NCBI RefSeq assembly: GCF_030696885.1
Contig: NZ_JAUYRI010000017.1
Coordinates: 1-64,000 of the forward strand
Origin: Thiobacillus sp.
GTDB lineage: Bacteria; Pseudomonadota; Gammaproteobacteria; Burkholderiales; Thiobacillaceae
Reading direction: 5' to 3'
Length of the DNA: 64,000 nucleotides
The stretch's first letter is position 1; each line of letters starts with the position of its first letter. Made by a program: the position numbers and the translations under genes. Below are positions 25,251 to 33,606 of this stretch, piece after piece. Under the pieces are notes generated by a model. It was not told the origin of the DNA and made no database searches. It saw nothing but the letters and a program-made list of their open reading frames with translations.

Positions 25251-27224
25251 ATGCATGATATTTCGAATACTTTACTAAAGAAGTCCGAGCTAACAGCCTG
25301 CCTTTGTGCCCCAGGCATTGTGGCCGAGGCGCTGGAGCAGCTGATGCGGGGAGCAGTTGCGCGCACGGCGTTTGCCGACTGCGTGCGCTGCGATCCCGTG
25401 CTGGCCTTGCGCCTGCGCCTGCTGCCGGCGGACCTGGGCGACGCGCAGCCGGATTTGTTGCGCGCCCTGCTGCTGGCGGTGCCCGTTGTAGCAGGAACGG
25501 CACAGACTGCCTATGCGGCACGCTGGCGGCAGTCGATCGGCGTGGCACATCTGGCCCAGGCGCTCGCGCTGCGCGCCGGGGTGGCGGATGCCGAGGCGGC
25601 CTGGACCGCCGGCCTGGCACACAACCTCGCGGATTACCTCGATCCCGACCTTGCTCACCCGGCGCCCGCCGCCGACTGGTTCGCCGGATTCGACGCCGAC
25701 GGCTGGGTGGCGGATGCGGTGCGCTACCACGCCGAACCGCTGGTGCGCGGACGCGCCGCGCATGCGCTGGTGCGCATCGTCCAGCTGGCCTATCACCTGG
25801 TGACGCGGCCCGATGCGGTCGACAGCGTCGACGTGCGCGCCGCGCTGGGCGCCTTGCAGATCGGCGCGGGCGAAGCCGCCCAGCTGCTGGCAGACAGCCA
25901 GGCGCAGAGCCGCCAGCACGCGCTGCGCTTCGGCCTCGCCGATCTCGGGGTGCAGACGCAAGGCATGGGCTTCGATCGCCTGGCCCGCCTGTATGCCGGG
26001 CAGGCAGCACAGTCGGCGTTGCACCGGCATTTCCGTAGCGCAACCGGTAGCGAGTCGGTGTTTGGATTGCTGCAGGACAGCCTGCGCGCCCTGTTCGGCA
26101 TCGAACAGGCCTGCTTGTTTGCGCCCGCCGCCGATGCCAGCCTGCGCGTGACTGCACTGATTCCGGCACCGCCCGGCCTCGGTGCGCTGGCGATTCCGCC
26201 CGACGATGCCCATTCGGCGCTGCCGCGTGCGCTGGTGCGCAATGCGCCCCAGACCTTTACCCGCGGCGAAGCCGGCGCGGCGTTGGCCGACGAGCAGATC
26301 GCCCGGCTGCTCGGCGTCGACACCTTTATCAGCCAGCAGATGAGCCTGCCCGACGGCCGCATCGGCGTGCTGGTGGCGGGCAATCCCCTGTCCGGACTCA
26401 GCATGTCGCCGCTGTGGCGCTTTGTCCTGGCCGAATGCGCTGATGCGCTGCAGCCGGCCTTCGCGCCGGCGCAGGCGATTGCTGCGCCGCCCGCGGTGCC
26501 GGACGACGCGATCCCGCGCGAACGGGTGCGGCGCGCCATTCACGAGGTGGCCAATCCGCTCACCATCATGCGCAATTACGTCAACCTGCTGTCGGAACGC
26601 CTCGGCGCGGATTCGTCGGTGCAGCGCGACCTCGGCATCATCGCCGACGAAATCGAGCGCGTGGCGCGCATCGTGCGCGGCCTCACGGCGTCCGAGGAGA
26701 TTGGCCCGCCGGCCGCCGCGTCGCTGGAACTGGTGTCGGTCAACAGCGTGGTGTCCGAACTGGTGCGGATGGCGCTCGGCACGCTGTTTGCGCCGAACAA
26801 GGTCAATGTGCAGATCGACCTCAACCCCGATGTGCCGCCGATGCCCCTGCAAAAAGACCTGCTGAAGCAGGTGCTGTTCAACCTCGCCAAGAATGCGGTC
26901 GAGGCGATGCAAAGCGGCGGCCACCTCAAGTTCAGCACCCGCCTGGTCATGGTGGACGGCCAGCAGCATGTCGAAATCGAAGTCGCCGATACCGGCCCCG
27001 GCCTGCCGGCGGCCGTGACCTCGCACCTGTTCGAACCGGTGATCAGCGAGAAAGGCGGCGACCACGCCGGCCTCGGCCTCACCATCAGCCGCGGCCTGGT
27101 CGAACGCATGAACGGCCAGCTCAGCTGCACCAGCACCCCGCAAGGCACCCATTTCCTGATCCGCCTGCCCACCCTGCAGAACGGTCAGGTTCCGATCACG
27201 ACAACACGCTACGGGTCTATGTAA
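25251..27224 (+). CDS. HDOD-domain sensor histidine kinase
   Basis: A 657-residue cytoplasmic protein. Residues about 15-210 form an HDOD-like domain (PVLALRLRLLPADL, SIGVAHLAQALALRAG, AGLAHNLADYLDP). Residues about 265-410 have the shape of a GAF sensor domain (SVFGLLQDSLRALFGIEQACLFAP). Residues about 430-500 are the HisKA helix with the phospho-acceptor His in RRAIHEVANPLTIMRNYVNLL. Residues about 510-645 are HATPase_c with N-box NLAKNAVEAM, DTGPGLP and GLGLTISRGLVERMNG. No membrane segment is present, so the signal is intracellular. The response regulator gene follows after 22 bases, and the two very likely form a pair. Confidence 0.85.
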   Translation: MHDISNTLLKKSELTACLCAPGIVAEALEQLMRGAVARTAFADCVRCDPVLALRLRLLPADLGDAQPDLLRALLLAVPVVAGTAQTAYAARWRQSIGVAHLAQALALRAGVADAEAAWTAGLAHNLADYLDPDLAHPAPAADWFAGFDADGWVADAVRYHAEPLVRGRAAHALVRIVQLAYHLVTRPDAVDSVDVRAALGALQIGAGEAAQLLADSQAQSRQHALRFGLADLGVQTQGMGFDRLARLYAGQAAQSALHRHFRSATGSESVFGLLQDSLRALFGIEQACLFAPAADASLRVTALIPAPPGLGALAIPPDDAHSALPRALVRNAPQTFTRGEAGAALADEQIARLLGVDTFISQQMSLPDGRIGVLVAGNPLSGLSMSPLWRFVLAECADALQPAFAPAQAIAAPPAVPDDAIPRERVRRAIHEVANPLTIMRNYVNLLSERLGADSSVQRDLGIIADEIERVARIVRGLTASEEIGPPAAASLELVSVNSVVSELVRMALGTLFAPNKVNVQIDLNPDVPPMPLQKDLLKQVLFNLAKNAVEAMQSGGHLKFSTRLVMVDGQQHVEIEVADTGPGLPAAVTSHLFEPVISEKGGDHAGLGLTISRGLVERMNGQLSCTSTPQGTHFLIRLPTLQNGQVPITTTRYGSM

Positions 27225-27246
27225 CCCCGGCTCAAGGAGAACAACC

Positions 27247-29454
27247 ATGTCAGACGATCCCAGCGATCCCGGCCCGCATCCTGCGGTCATCAGCACTTTC
27301 CCCATGCGTCCGCGCCTGCTGGTGGTGGACGACGAACCGCTGATTCTGGAGGGACTCGTGCGCCTGCTCTCGACACGTGATTACGACGTGGCGACTGCCG
27401 GCGGCGGCTGCGAGGCGCTGATCGCCATCGGCAAGCAGCAGTTCGACGTCATCCTGCTCGACCTCGGCATGCCCGACCTCAACGGCAACGAGGTGCTGCG
27501 CTTTGTGTCCGATCGCAGCGCCGACACCCCGGTGATCGTGGTGTCCGGCGACAGCACCATCGACGCGGCGATCCGCGCGCTGCGCGGCGGTGCCGCCGAC
27601 TTCGTGCGCAAGCCCTACGAGCCGGAAGAGCTGTTGCGCCGCATCGACAACACGCTGATCCGGCGCCGGCTCGAACGGGAGAACAACCACATCCTGCAGC
27701 GCCTGCAGCAATCGGAAAAATGGCATCGCTTTCTGGTCAACAGCTCGCCCGACCTCATCTACACCCTGGACGGCGACGGCCGCTTCACCTTCGCCAACGA
27801 GCGCGTCGAAAGCCTGCTCGGCTACCGCAGCGAGGAACTGCTGGGCCAGCACTACAGCCTGGTGATCCACGAGGACGACATCGCGCGCGCCGAACATGTG
27901 TTCAATGAACGTCGCGCCGGCGATCGCAGCGCGCGCAACATCGAGATCCGTCTCAAGTGCAATCCGGGTATGCGTCGCCCGCGCCTGATGAACGGGCGCT
28001 GCAAGACCGTCGAGCTGACCGCGACCGGCATGTACGACGAGGCGGCCAGCGCATTCGAGCAGCGCTTCATCGGCAGCTACGGCGTCGCCAAGGACATCAC
28101 CGAGCGCAAACAGGCCGAGGAAACCATGCACTATCAGGCCTATCATGACCTGCTCACCGGCCTGCCCAACCGCGCGCTGTTCCGCGACCATCTCGGCCTG
28201 ATGCTGGCGCAGGCGCGCCGCAACCAGAAGCCGCTCGCGGTGCTCAGTCTCGATCTCGACCATTTCAAGGTAATCAACGATTCGCTTGGCCACACCATCG
28301 GCGACGAACTGCTGCTCGCCGTCGGCACCCGCTTGCGCCAATGTCTGCGCGAAGGCGACACGCTGGCGCGCCTGGGCGGCGACGAATTCGCGGTGCTGCT
28401 GCCCACCCTGGTGTCGCGCAGCGACGTCGAGCACATCTGCCGCAAGGTCATCCAGGTGCTGTCCAAACCGGTCTACGTCAAGGGCCACGAAATCTACATT
28501 TCGGTGAGCATCGGCGCCTGCGTCGCACCGGAGGATGGCGATATGATCGACAGCCTGATCCGCCAGGCCGAGATCGCCATGTACCAGGCCAAGTCGCAGG
28601 GCCGCAGCCGTCTGCAGTTCTGGGAGCACGGCATGCAGGCGCCCTACTCCGAGCGCATGCAGATCGAGGCCGACCTGCGCCGCGCGCTGGCGCGCAACGA
28701 ATTCGTGCTGTTCTACCAGCCGCAGGTCGACACCACCACCGGCGAAGTGCGCGGCTTCGAGGCCCTGTTGCGCTGGTGGCATCCACAGCGCGGCCTACTG
28801 ACGCCGGCCGACTTCATTCCGGTGGCCGAGGAGTCCGGCGTCATCGTGCCGATCGGCGACTGGGTGCTGCGCCAGGCCGGCGCGCAGATAGCCGAATGGC
28901 GCCGTGCGGGGCTGCCGCCTGTGCGTCTGTCGGTCAACATTTCCGCGCGCCAGCTCGAGAATCCCGACTTTGTCGACAGCGTCATGCGCGCGATCCAGGT
29001 CTATTCGCTCGACGGCCACCAGTTGGAACTTGAGATCACCGAGAGCCTCTTGATGCGCGACTTCGAAGCCAATGCGATCAAGCTCGGGCGGCTTTCCGCA
29101 TCCGGCATCCGGCTCGCCATCGACGACTTCGGCACCGGCTACAGCTCGTTCAAATACCTGTCGCGCTTCCCGATCCACACGCTGAAAATCGACCAGTCCT
29201 TCGTGCAGGATCTCGAGCGCGAAGAGAACATGTCCATCGTCAACGCGATGGTGGCAATGGGGCGTGGCATGAACCTCAATGTCGTCGCCGAAGGCGTCGA
29301 AACCGAATCCCAGCGTGCGCGCCTGCAGCAGATGCAGTGCCATGAGATCCAGGGCTATTTCTACAGCGTGCCGCTTTCCGGCCATGAGGCAACCGCGCTG
29401 CTGGGCGAACATGCGCGCGGCTTTGCCGGTGCGGGGAGCCGGGCGGCAGGCTAG
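27247..29454 (+). CDS. response regulator with PAS, GGDEF and EAL domains
   Basis: A 735-residue c-di-GMP enzyme. Residues about 22-135 are a receiver domain (VVDDEPLILEG, phospho-acceptor Asp in VILLDLGMPD). A PAS domain follows (about 160-275). The GGDEF domain (about 295-455) has an intact GGDEF active site and the product-inhibition site REGD five residues before it. The EAL domain (about 475-720) keeps EALLRW, ELEITESLL, AIDDFGTGYSS, LKIDQSFV and AEGVET. Both synthesis and breakdown of c-di-GMP therefore look possible, with phosphorylation by the upstream kinase as the likely switch. The ribosome-binding site AAGGAGA precedes the ATG. Confidence 0.9.
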   Translation: MSDDPSDPGPHPAVISTFPMRPRLLVVDDEPLILEGLVRLLSTRDYDVATAGGGCEALIAIGKQQFDVILLDLGMPDLNGNEVLRFVSDRSADTPVIVVSGDSTIDAAIRALRGGAADFVRKPYEPEELLRRIDNTLIRRRLERENNHILQRLQQSEKWHRFLVNSSPDLIYTLDGDGRFTFANERVESLLGYRSEELLGQHYSLVIHEDDIARAEHVFNERRAGDRSARNIEIRLKCNPGMRRPRLMNGRCKTVELTATGMYDEAASAFEQRFIGSYGVAKDITERKQAEETMHYQAYHDLLTGLPNRALFRDHLGLMLAQARRNQKPLAVLSLDLDHFKVINDSLGHTIGDELLLAVGTRLRQCLREGDTLARLGGDEFAVLLPTLVSRSDVEHICRKVIQVLSKPVYVKGHEIYISVSIGACVAPEDGDMIDSLIRQAEIAMYQAKSQGRSRLQFWEHGMQAPYSERMQIEADLRRALARNEFVLFYQPQVDTTTGEVRGFEALLRWWHPQRGLLTPADFIPVAEESGVIVPIGDWVLRQAGAQIAEWRRAGLPPVRLSVNISARQLENPDFVDSVMRAIQVYSLDGHQLELEITESLLMRDFEANAIKLGRLSASGIRLAIDDFGTGYSSFKYLSRFPIHTLKIDQSFVQDLEREENMSIVNAMVAMGRGMNLNVVAEGVETESQRARLQQMQCHEIQGYFYSVPLSGHEATALLGEHARGFAGAGSRAAG

Positions 29455-29518
29455 TTTCGAGCCGTCGCACCGCTAGAGCGTCGCGCGACTAGTCGCCGCG
29501 CCTTGAATGCTACGCGGC

Positions 29519-31696
29519 TCAGTCGCCGCGCAATGCCGCCTTGAACTGCCGGCGCCGCCGGTGCAGCGTGGGCTCGGTGTAGCCATTGGGAACGCGGCGG
29601 CCGTGAAAGATCATGTCCTGCGCGGCCTGGAAGGCGAGGCTGATGAAGCTGGGCGCCATGTTGATATAGTCGGGGTCACCTGCATTCTGCTGGTCCACCA
29701 GCCGCGCCATGCGCTGCAGGGCATCCATCACCTGGGTTTCGCTGACCACGCCGTGGTGCAGCCAGTTGGCGATGTGCTGGCTGGCGATGCGCAGCGTCGC
29801 GCGGTCTTCCATCAGGCCGACGTTGTCGCGGTTGGGCACCTTGGATGCGCCCATGCCCTGGTCGATCCAGCGCACCACGTAGCCGAGCAGGCCCTGGATG
29901 TTGTTGTCGAGTTCCTGCTGGATGTCGTCGGCGGACCAGCCCGGTTTGTCGACCACGGGAATCGTGAGCAGGTCGTCGAGCGCAGCGCGTGCGCGTGATC
30001 GCAAGCCCTGCTGGCGCGCGCCCACGTCGACGCGGTGATAGTGGATCGCGTGCAGGGTGGCGGCCGTGGGCGACGGCACCCAGGCACAGCTGGCGCCGGC
30101 TTCGGGATGCGCCTGCTTCGTCGCCATCATGTCGGCCATGCGGTCGGGCATGGTCCACATGCCCTTGCCGATCTGCGCACGGCCGGCGAGACCGCAGGCG
30201 AGGCCCACGTCTACGTTCCAGTCCTCGTAGGCGCGCAGCCAGGCGGCGGATTTCATCTCGCCCTTGCGCAGCACCGGCCCGGCTTCCATCGAGGTGTGGA
30301 TCTCGTCGCCGGTGCGGTCGAGAAAGCCGGTGTTGATGAAGATCAGTCGTTCGCGCGCGGCGCGGATGCATTCCTTGAGGTTGAGCGTGGTGCGCCGTTC
30401 CTCGTCCATCACGCCGAGCTTCAGCGTGTTGCGCGGCAGCCCCAGCAGTGCCTCGATGCGCGCGAACAGCTCCACCGTGAACGCGACTTCGTCCGGCCCA
30501 TGCTGCTTGGGCTTGACGATGTAGACGCTGCCGCAACGACTGTTGCGCAGCGGGCTCGTGCCTTTCAGGTCGTGCAGTGCGCAGAGGCTGACGATCAGGG
30601 TGTCGAGCAGACCTTCGAACACCTCGTTGCCCGCCGCGTCCAGCACCGCGTCAGTGGTCATCAGGTGGCCGACGGTGCGCACCAGCATCAGGCTGCGGCC
30701 GGCAATGTCGAAATAGTGGCCCGCGGGCGAAAGGTAGCGGCGGTCCGGATTGAGGCTGCGGGTCTGGGTCTTGCCGCCCTTCTCGAATGCGCTGGCAAGC
30801 TGGCCTTTCATCAGCCCCAGCCAGTTGCGATAGACCAGGGTCTTGTCGCCGGCATCCACCGCGGCCACCGAATCCTCGCAATCCATGATGGTGGTGATCG
30901 CCGCTTCCAGAAAAATGTCGCGGATGCCGGTGGGGTGCAGCGCGTGGATCGGATGGTCGGTATTGAAATGGATCTCGATGTGCAGGCCATGGTGCATCAG
31001 CAGCAGTGAACTGATCGCGCCGGCCTTGTCCTGGTAACCCCTGAACTGGGCGGGATCGCGCAGTCCGGTATGGGCGCCGCTCGACAGCGTCACGGCAAGC
31101 TGGCCTGCCTTGACCGTGTAGGCGATGGCATCGATGTAGCTGCCCTCGACCAGCGGCGCGGCCGCGTCGAGAAAGGCCTTGGCATACGCTATGACTTTGG
31201 CGCCGCGCACCGGGTTGAAGGTGCCTTTTTTCTCGGCGCCGCCCTCGCCGGGAATGACATCGGTGCCGTAGAGCGCATCGAACAGGCTGCCCCAGCGCGC
31301 GTTGGCCGCATTCAGCGCGTAGCGGGCATTGTTCACCGGCACCACCAGCTGCGGTCCGGCGAGGCGCGCGATTTCGGCGTCGACGTTCTCGGTGGCGATG
31401 CTGAAATCCTCGCCTTCCGGCAGCAGGTAGCCAATGTCGATCAGGTGCTGCCGGTAGGCTGCGGCGTCGTGCGGCTGGCCGCTGCGCTGCAGGTGCCAGG
31501 CGTCGATGCGGGCCTGCAGCTCGTCGCGGCGCGCCAGCAGCGCGCGGTTCTTCGGCGTCAGATCGCGCACGATGTCGGCGAAGCCCTGCCACAGCTGCTC
31601 GCTGGAAATGCCTGTGCCCGGCGCGATCTCGTCGTGCACCAGGTCGTACAGCGGCTGGGCAATCGAGAGGCCGGCGACCGGGATGCGTGCGTTCAT
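29519..31696 (-). CDS. glcB: malate synthase G
   Basis: A 725-residue monomeric malate synthase G, which condenses glyoxylate and acetyl-CoA to malate. The length is that of the G isoform. [59 protein letters not shown] and [21 protein letters not shown] are the family blocks carrying the magnesium ligands and the catalytic Asp/Arg region. It is the last gene of the minus-strand TRAP operon, beginning 11 bases after the hydroxyacid dehydrogenase stop. No terminator with a T run is seen after it. Confidence 0.95.
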   Translation of the reverse strand: MNARIPVAGLSIAQPLYDLVHDEIAPGTGISSEQLWQGFADIVRDLTPKNRALLARRDELQARIDAWHLQRSGQPHDAAAYRQHLIDIGYLLPEGEDFSIATENVDAEIARLAGPQLVVPVNNARYALNAANARWGSLFDALYGTDVIPGEGGAEKKGTFNPVRGAKVIAYAKAFLDAAAPLVEGSYIDAIAYTVKAGQLAVTLSSGAHTGLRDPAQFRGYQDKAGAISSLLLMHHGLHIEIHFNTDHPIHALHPTGIRDIFLEAAITTIMDCEDSVAAVDAGDKTLVYRNWLGLMKGQLASAFEKGGKTQTRSLNPDRRYLSPAGHYFDIAGRSLMLVRTVGHLMTTDAVLDAAGNEVFEGLLDTLIVSLCALHDLKGTSPLRNSRCGSVYIVKPKQHGPDEVAFTVELFARIEALLGLPRNTLKLGVMDEERRTTLNLKECIRAARERLIFINTGFLDRTGDEIHTSMEAGPVLRKGEMKSAAWLRAYEDWNVDVGLACGLAGRAQIGKGMWTMPDRMADMMATKQAHPEAGASCAWVPSPTAATLHAIHYHRVDVGARQQGLRSRARAALDDLLTIPVVDKPGWSADDIQQELDNNIQGLLGYVVRWIDQGMGASKVPNRDNVGLMEDRATLRIASQHIANWLHHGVVSETQVMDALQRMARLVDQQNAGDPDYINMAPSFISLAFQAAQDMIFHGRRVPNGYTEPTLHRRRRQFKAALRGD

Positions 31697-31707
31697 GGCG
31701 GGTCTGG

Positions 31708-32658
31708 CTAGCTGACGACGTTGCGCGGTGCGCCGGCCACGAAGGCCTCGATGTTGTCGACCAGCTGGTCGGCGAGCGTCTGCATCGCCTCCCGGCTGGA
31801 CCAGGCCACGTGCGGCGTCAGGATGAAATTGGGACGATCGAGCTCGAGCAGCGGGTTGCCGTCGCGCGGCGGCTCCACCGAAAGCACGTCGAAACCGGCA
31901 CCGGCAATGCGTCCCGAGGTGAGTGCTACGGCCAGCGCCGCCTCGTCCACCAGGTTGCCGCGCGCGGTGTTGATGAGCAGGGCGCTGGGCTTCATCAAGC
32001 CGAACTCGCGGGTGGAAATCATGTGCCGCGTTTCGGCGGTGAGCGGGGTGTGCAGCGAGATCACGTCGGCCTCGGCGAGCACGCGGTCAAAGGGCGTGTG
32101 GCCCGCGCGCGTCACGGCGGCACCCTTGTGCTCGGCGACCAGCACCCGCATGCCGAAGGCTTCGGCAATTTTTTGCATGCCGTGGCCGAGCGAGCCGTAG
32201 CCCACCAGCCCCAGCGTGCTGCCGTGAAGATCGTTGACCGGGCGGGTGAACAGGCAGAACTGCTCGGTTTTCTCCCATAAACCGGCGCGCACGTCCTCGC
32301 GCCAGCCAAGCAGATTGCGGCGCAGCGCCAGCATCAGCATGAAGGCGTGCTCGGGCACCGTGTTCACCGCGTAGCCGCGGATGTTGGAGACGACGATGCC
32401 GTGTCCGCGGCAGTAGGCGAGGTCGACGTTGTCGGTGCCGGTGGCGGATACCGCAATCAGCTTCACGCCCGGTGCCTGCGCCAGGATGTCGGCGGAGAGC
32501 TTGACCTTGTTGCTGATGACGATGCTGGCGTTCCGGATGCGCGCGGCGACCTCTTCCGGACGGGTCTGGTCGTGGTCGATCCAGTCATGCGCGAACGACG
32601 GCACGCGCATGTCGGCGATCAGGCTCTGGCGGTCGAGAAAGACGATGGTATGTTTCAT
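31708..32658 (-). CDS. D-2-hydroxyacid dehydrogenase, glycerate dehydrogenase type
   Basis: A 316-residue NAD-dependent D-2-hydroxyacid dehydrogenase. The dinucleotide site is [27 protein letters not shown] and [13 protein letters not shown] carry the catalytic Arg/Glu/His set. The variant [20 protein letters not shown] places it with glycerate / hydroxypyruvate reductases. Reducing hydroxypyruvate or glyoxylate fits the neighbouring tartronate semialdehyde reductase and malate synthase. Exact substrate preference cannot be read from the sequence. Confidence 0.85.
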   Translation of the reverse strand: MKHTIVFLDRQSLIADMRVPSFAHDWIDHDQTRPEEVAARIRNASIVISNKVKLSADILAQAPGVKLIAVSATGTDNVDLAYCRGHGIVVSNIRGYAVNTVPEHAFMLMLALRRNLLGWREDVRAGLWEKTEQFCLFTRPVNDLHGSTLGLVGYGSLGHGMQKIAEAFGMRVLVAEHKGAAVTRAGHTPFDRVLAEADVISLHTPLTAETRHMISTREFGLMKPSALLINTARGNLVDEAALAVALTSGRIAGAGFDVLSVEPPRDGNPLLELDRPNFILTPHVAWSSREAMQTLADQLVDNIEAFVAGAPRNVVS

Positions 32659-32693
32659 GAATAAAACCGGTTCGCGAAGGACGCAAAGGAAAA

Positions 32694-33572
32694 CTACCGT
32701 TCCATGCCGGACTCGCGCTCGACGATCTTCATCACCGCGGCCGAATCCAGCTCGGCGCCGCCGGTGCCCATCAGCGCGTTCAGGTGCTGCATCACCAGTG
32801 CCGCGCCCGGCAGCGCGAGGCCCAGCTCCTTCGCGGTCTGCATCACGATGTTGATGTCCTTCTGGTGTAGTTTCGTCTTGAATCCGGGCGTGTAGTCGTT
32901 GTCGAGCATGCGCTTGCCGTGCACTTCGAGGATGCGGCTGCCGGCGAACCCGCCCATCAGCGCATCGCGGACTTTCGTCGGGTCGACGCCGTTCTTGCGC
33001 GCGAAAGTGAGCGCCTCGGCGACGCCCTCGATGGTGACCGCGACCACGATCTGGTTGCAGGCCTTGGCGACCTGCCCGGCGCCATGGTCGCCGACCCGCA
33101 CGATGTTCTTGCCCATGGCCTCGAACACCGGCTTCACGCGCTCGAATACCTCCGGCTTGCCGCCGACCATGATCGACAATGTGGCGTTGATGGCGCCGAC
33201 GTCGCCGCCGGACACCGGGGCGTCGAGCATCTCAATGCCGCGCGCCTGCAGCTTTTCCGCGAACAACCGGGTCGCGGTGGGCGAGATGGTGCTCATGTCG
33301 ACTACCACCGAACCGGGCTTCGCGCCGGCGGCGACACCGTGTTCGCCGAACAGCACCTGCTCGACGTCGGGCGTGTCCGACACCATGACGATGATGAGAT
33401 CGGCCTGCGCCGCGGCGTCGGCGATGGTCACGCAACAGGCGCAGCCGGCTTCGACCGGTTGCGCCATGGTTTCGGCGCGGCGGCCGTGCACGAAGACCGT
33501 GTGGCCGGCCTTCTTCAGGTTGACGGCCATGGGCCGGCCCATGATGCCCATGCCGATGAATGCGATGTTCAT
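32694..33572 (-). CDS. glxR: 2-hydroxy-3-oxopropionate (tartronate semialdehyde) reductase, copy 2
   Basis: A 292-residue beta-hydroxyacid dehydrogenase with IAFIGMGIMGRPMAVNL, DAPVSGGDVGA and KACNQIV. It has exactly the same length as the copy at 22224 and shares long blocks with it (for example LMGGFAGSRIL), so the two are close paralogues. Its position inside the TRAP operon ties this copy to uptake of a small acid and to malate synthase. The ribosome-binding site GAGGAG lies eight bases before the ATG. Confidence 0.85.
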   Translation of the reverse strand: MNIAFIGMGIMGRPMAVNLKKAGHTVFVHGRRAETMAQPVEAGCACCVTIADAAAQADLIIVMVSDTPDVEQVLFGEHGVAAGAKPGSVVVDMSTISPTATRLFAEKLQARGIEMLDAPVSGGDVGAINATLSIMVGGKPEVFERVKPVFEAMGKNIVRVGDHGAGQVAKACNQIVVAVTIEGVAEALTFARKNGVDPTKVRDALMGGFAGSRILEVHGKRMLDNDYTPGFKTKLHQKDINIVMQTAKELGLALPGAALVMQHLNALMGTGGAELDSAAVMKIVERESGMER

Positions 33573-33606
33573 CGTTGCTCCTCGATAAAACGGGTTTCAG
33601 TCGGTT

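Noticed and set aside
25290..27305. A 671-codon open frame antisense to the histidine kinase
   Set aside because: The kinase has all catalytic boxes on the plus strand; the antisense frame has no motif and no ribosome-binding site.
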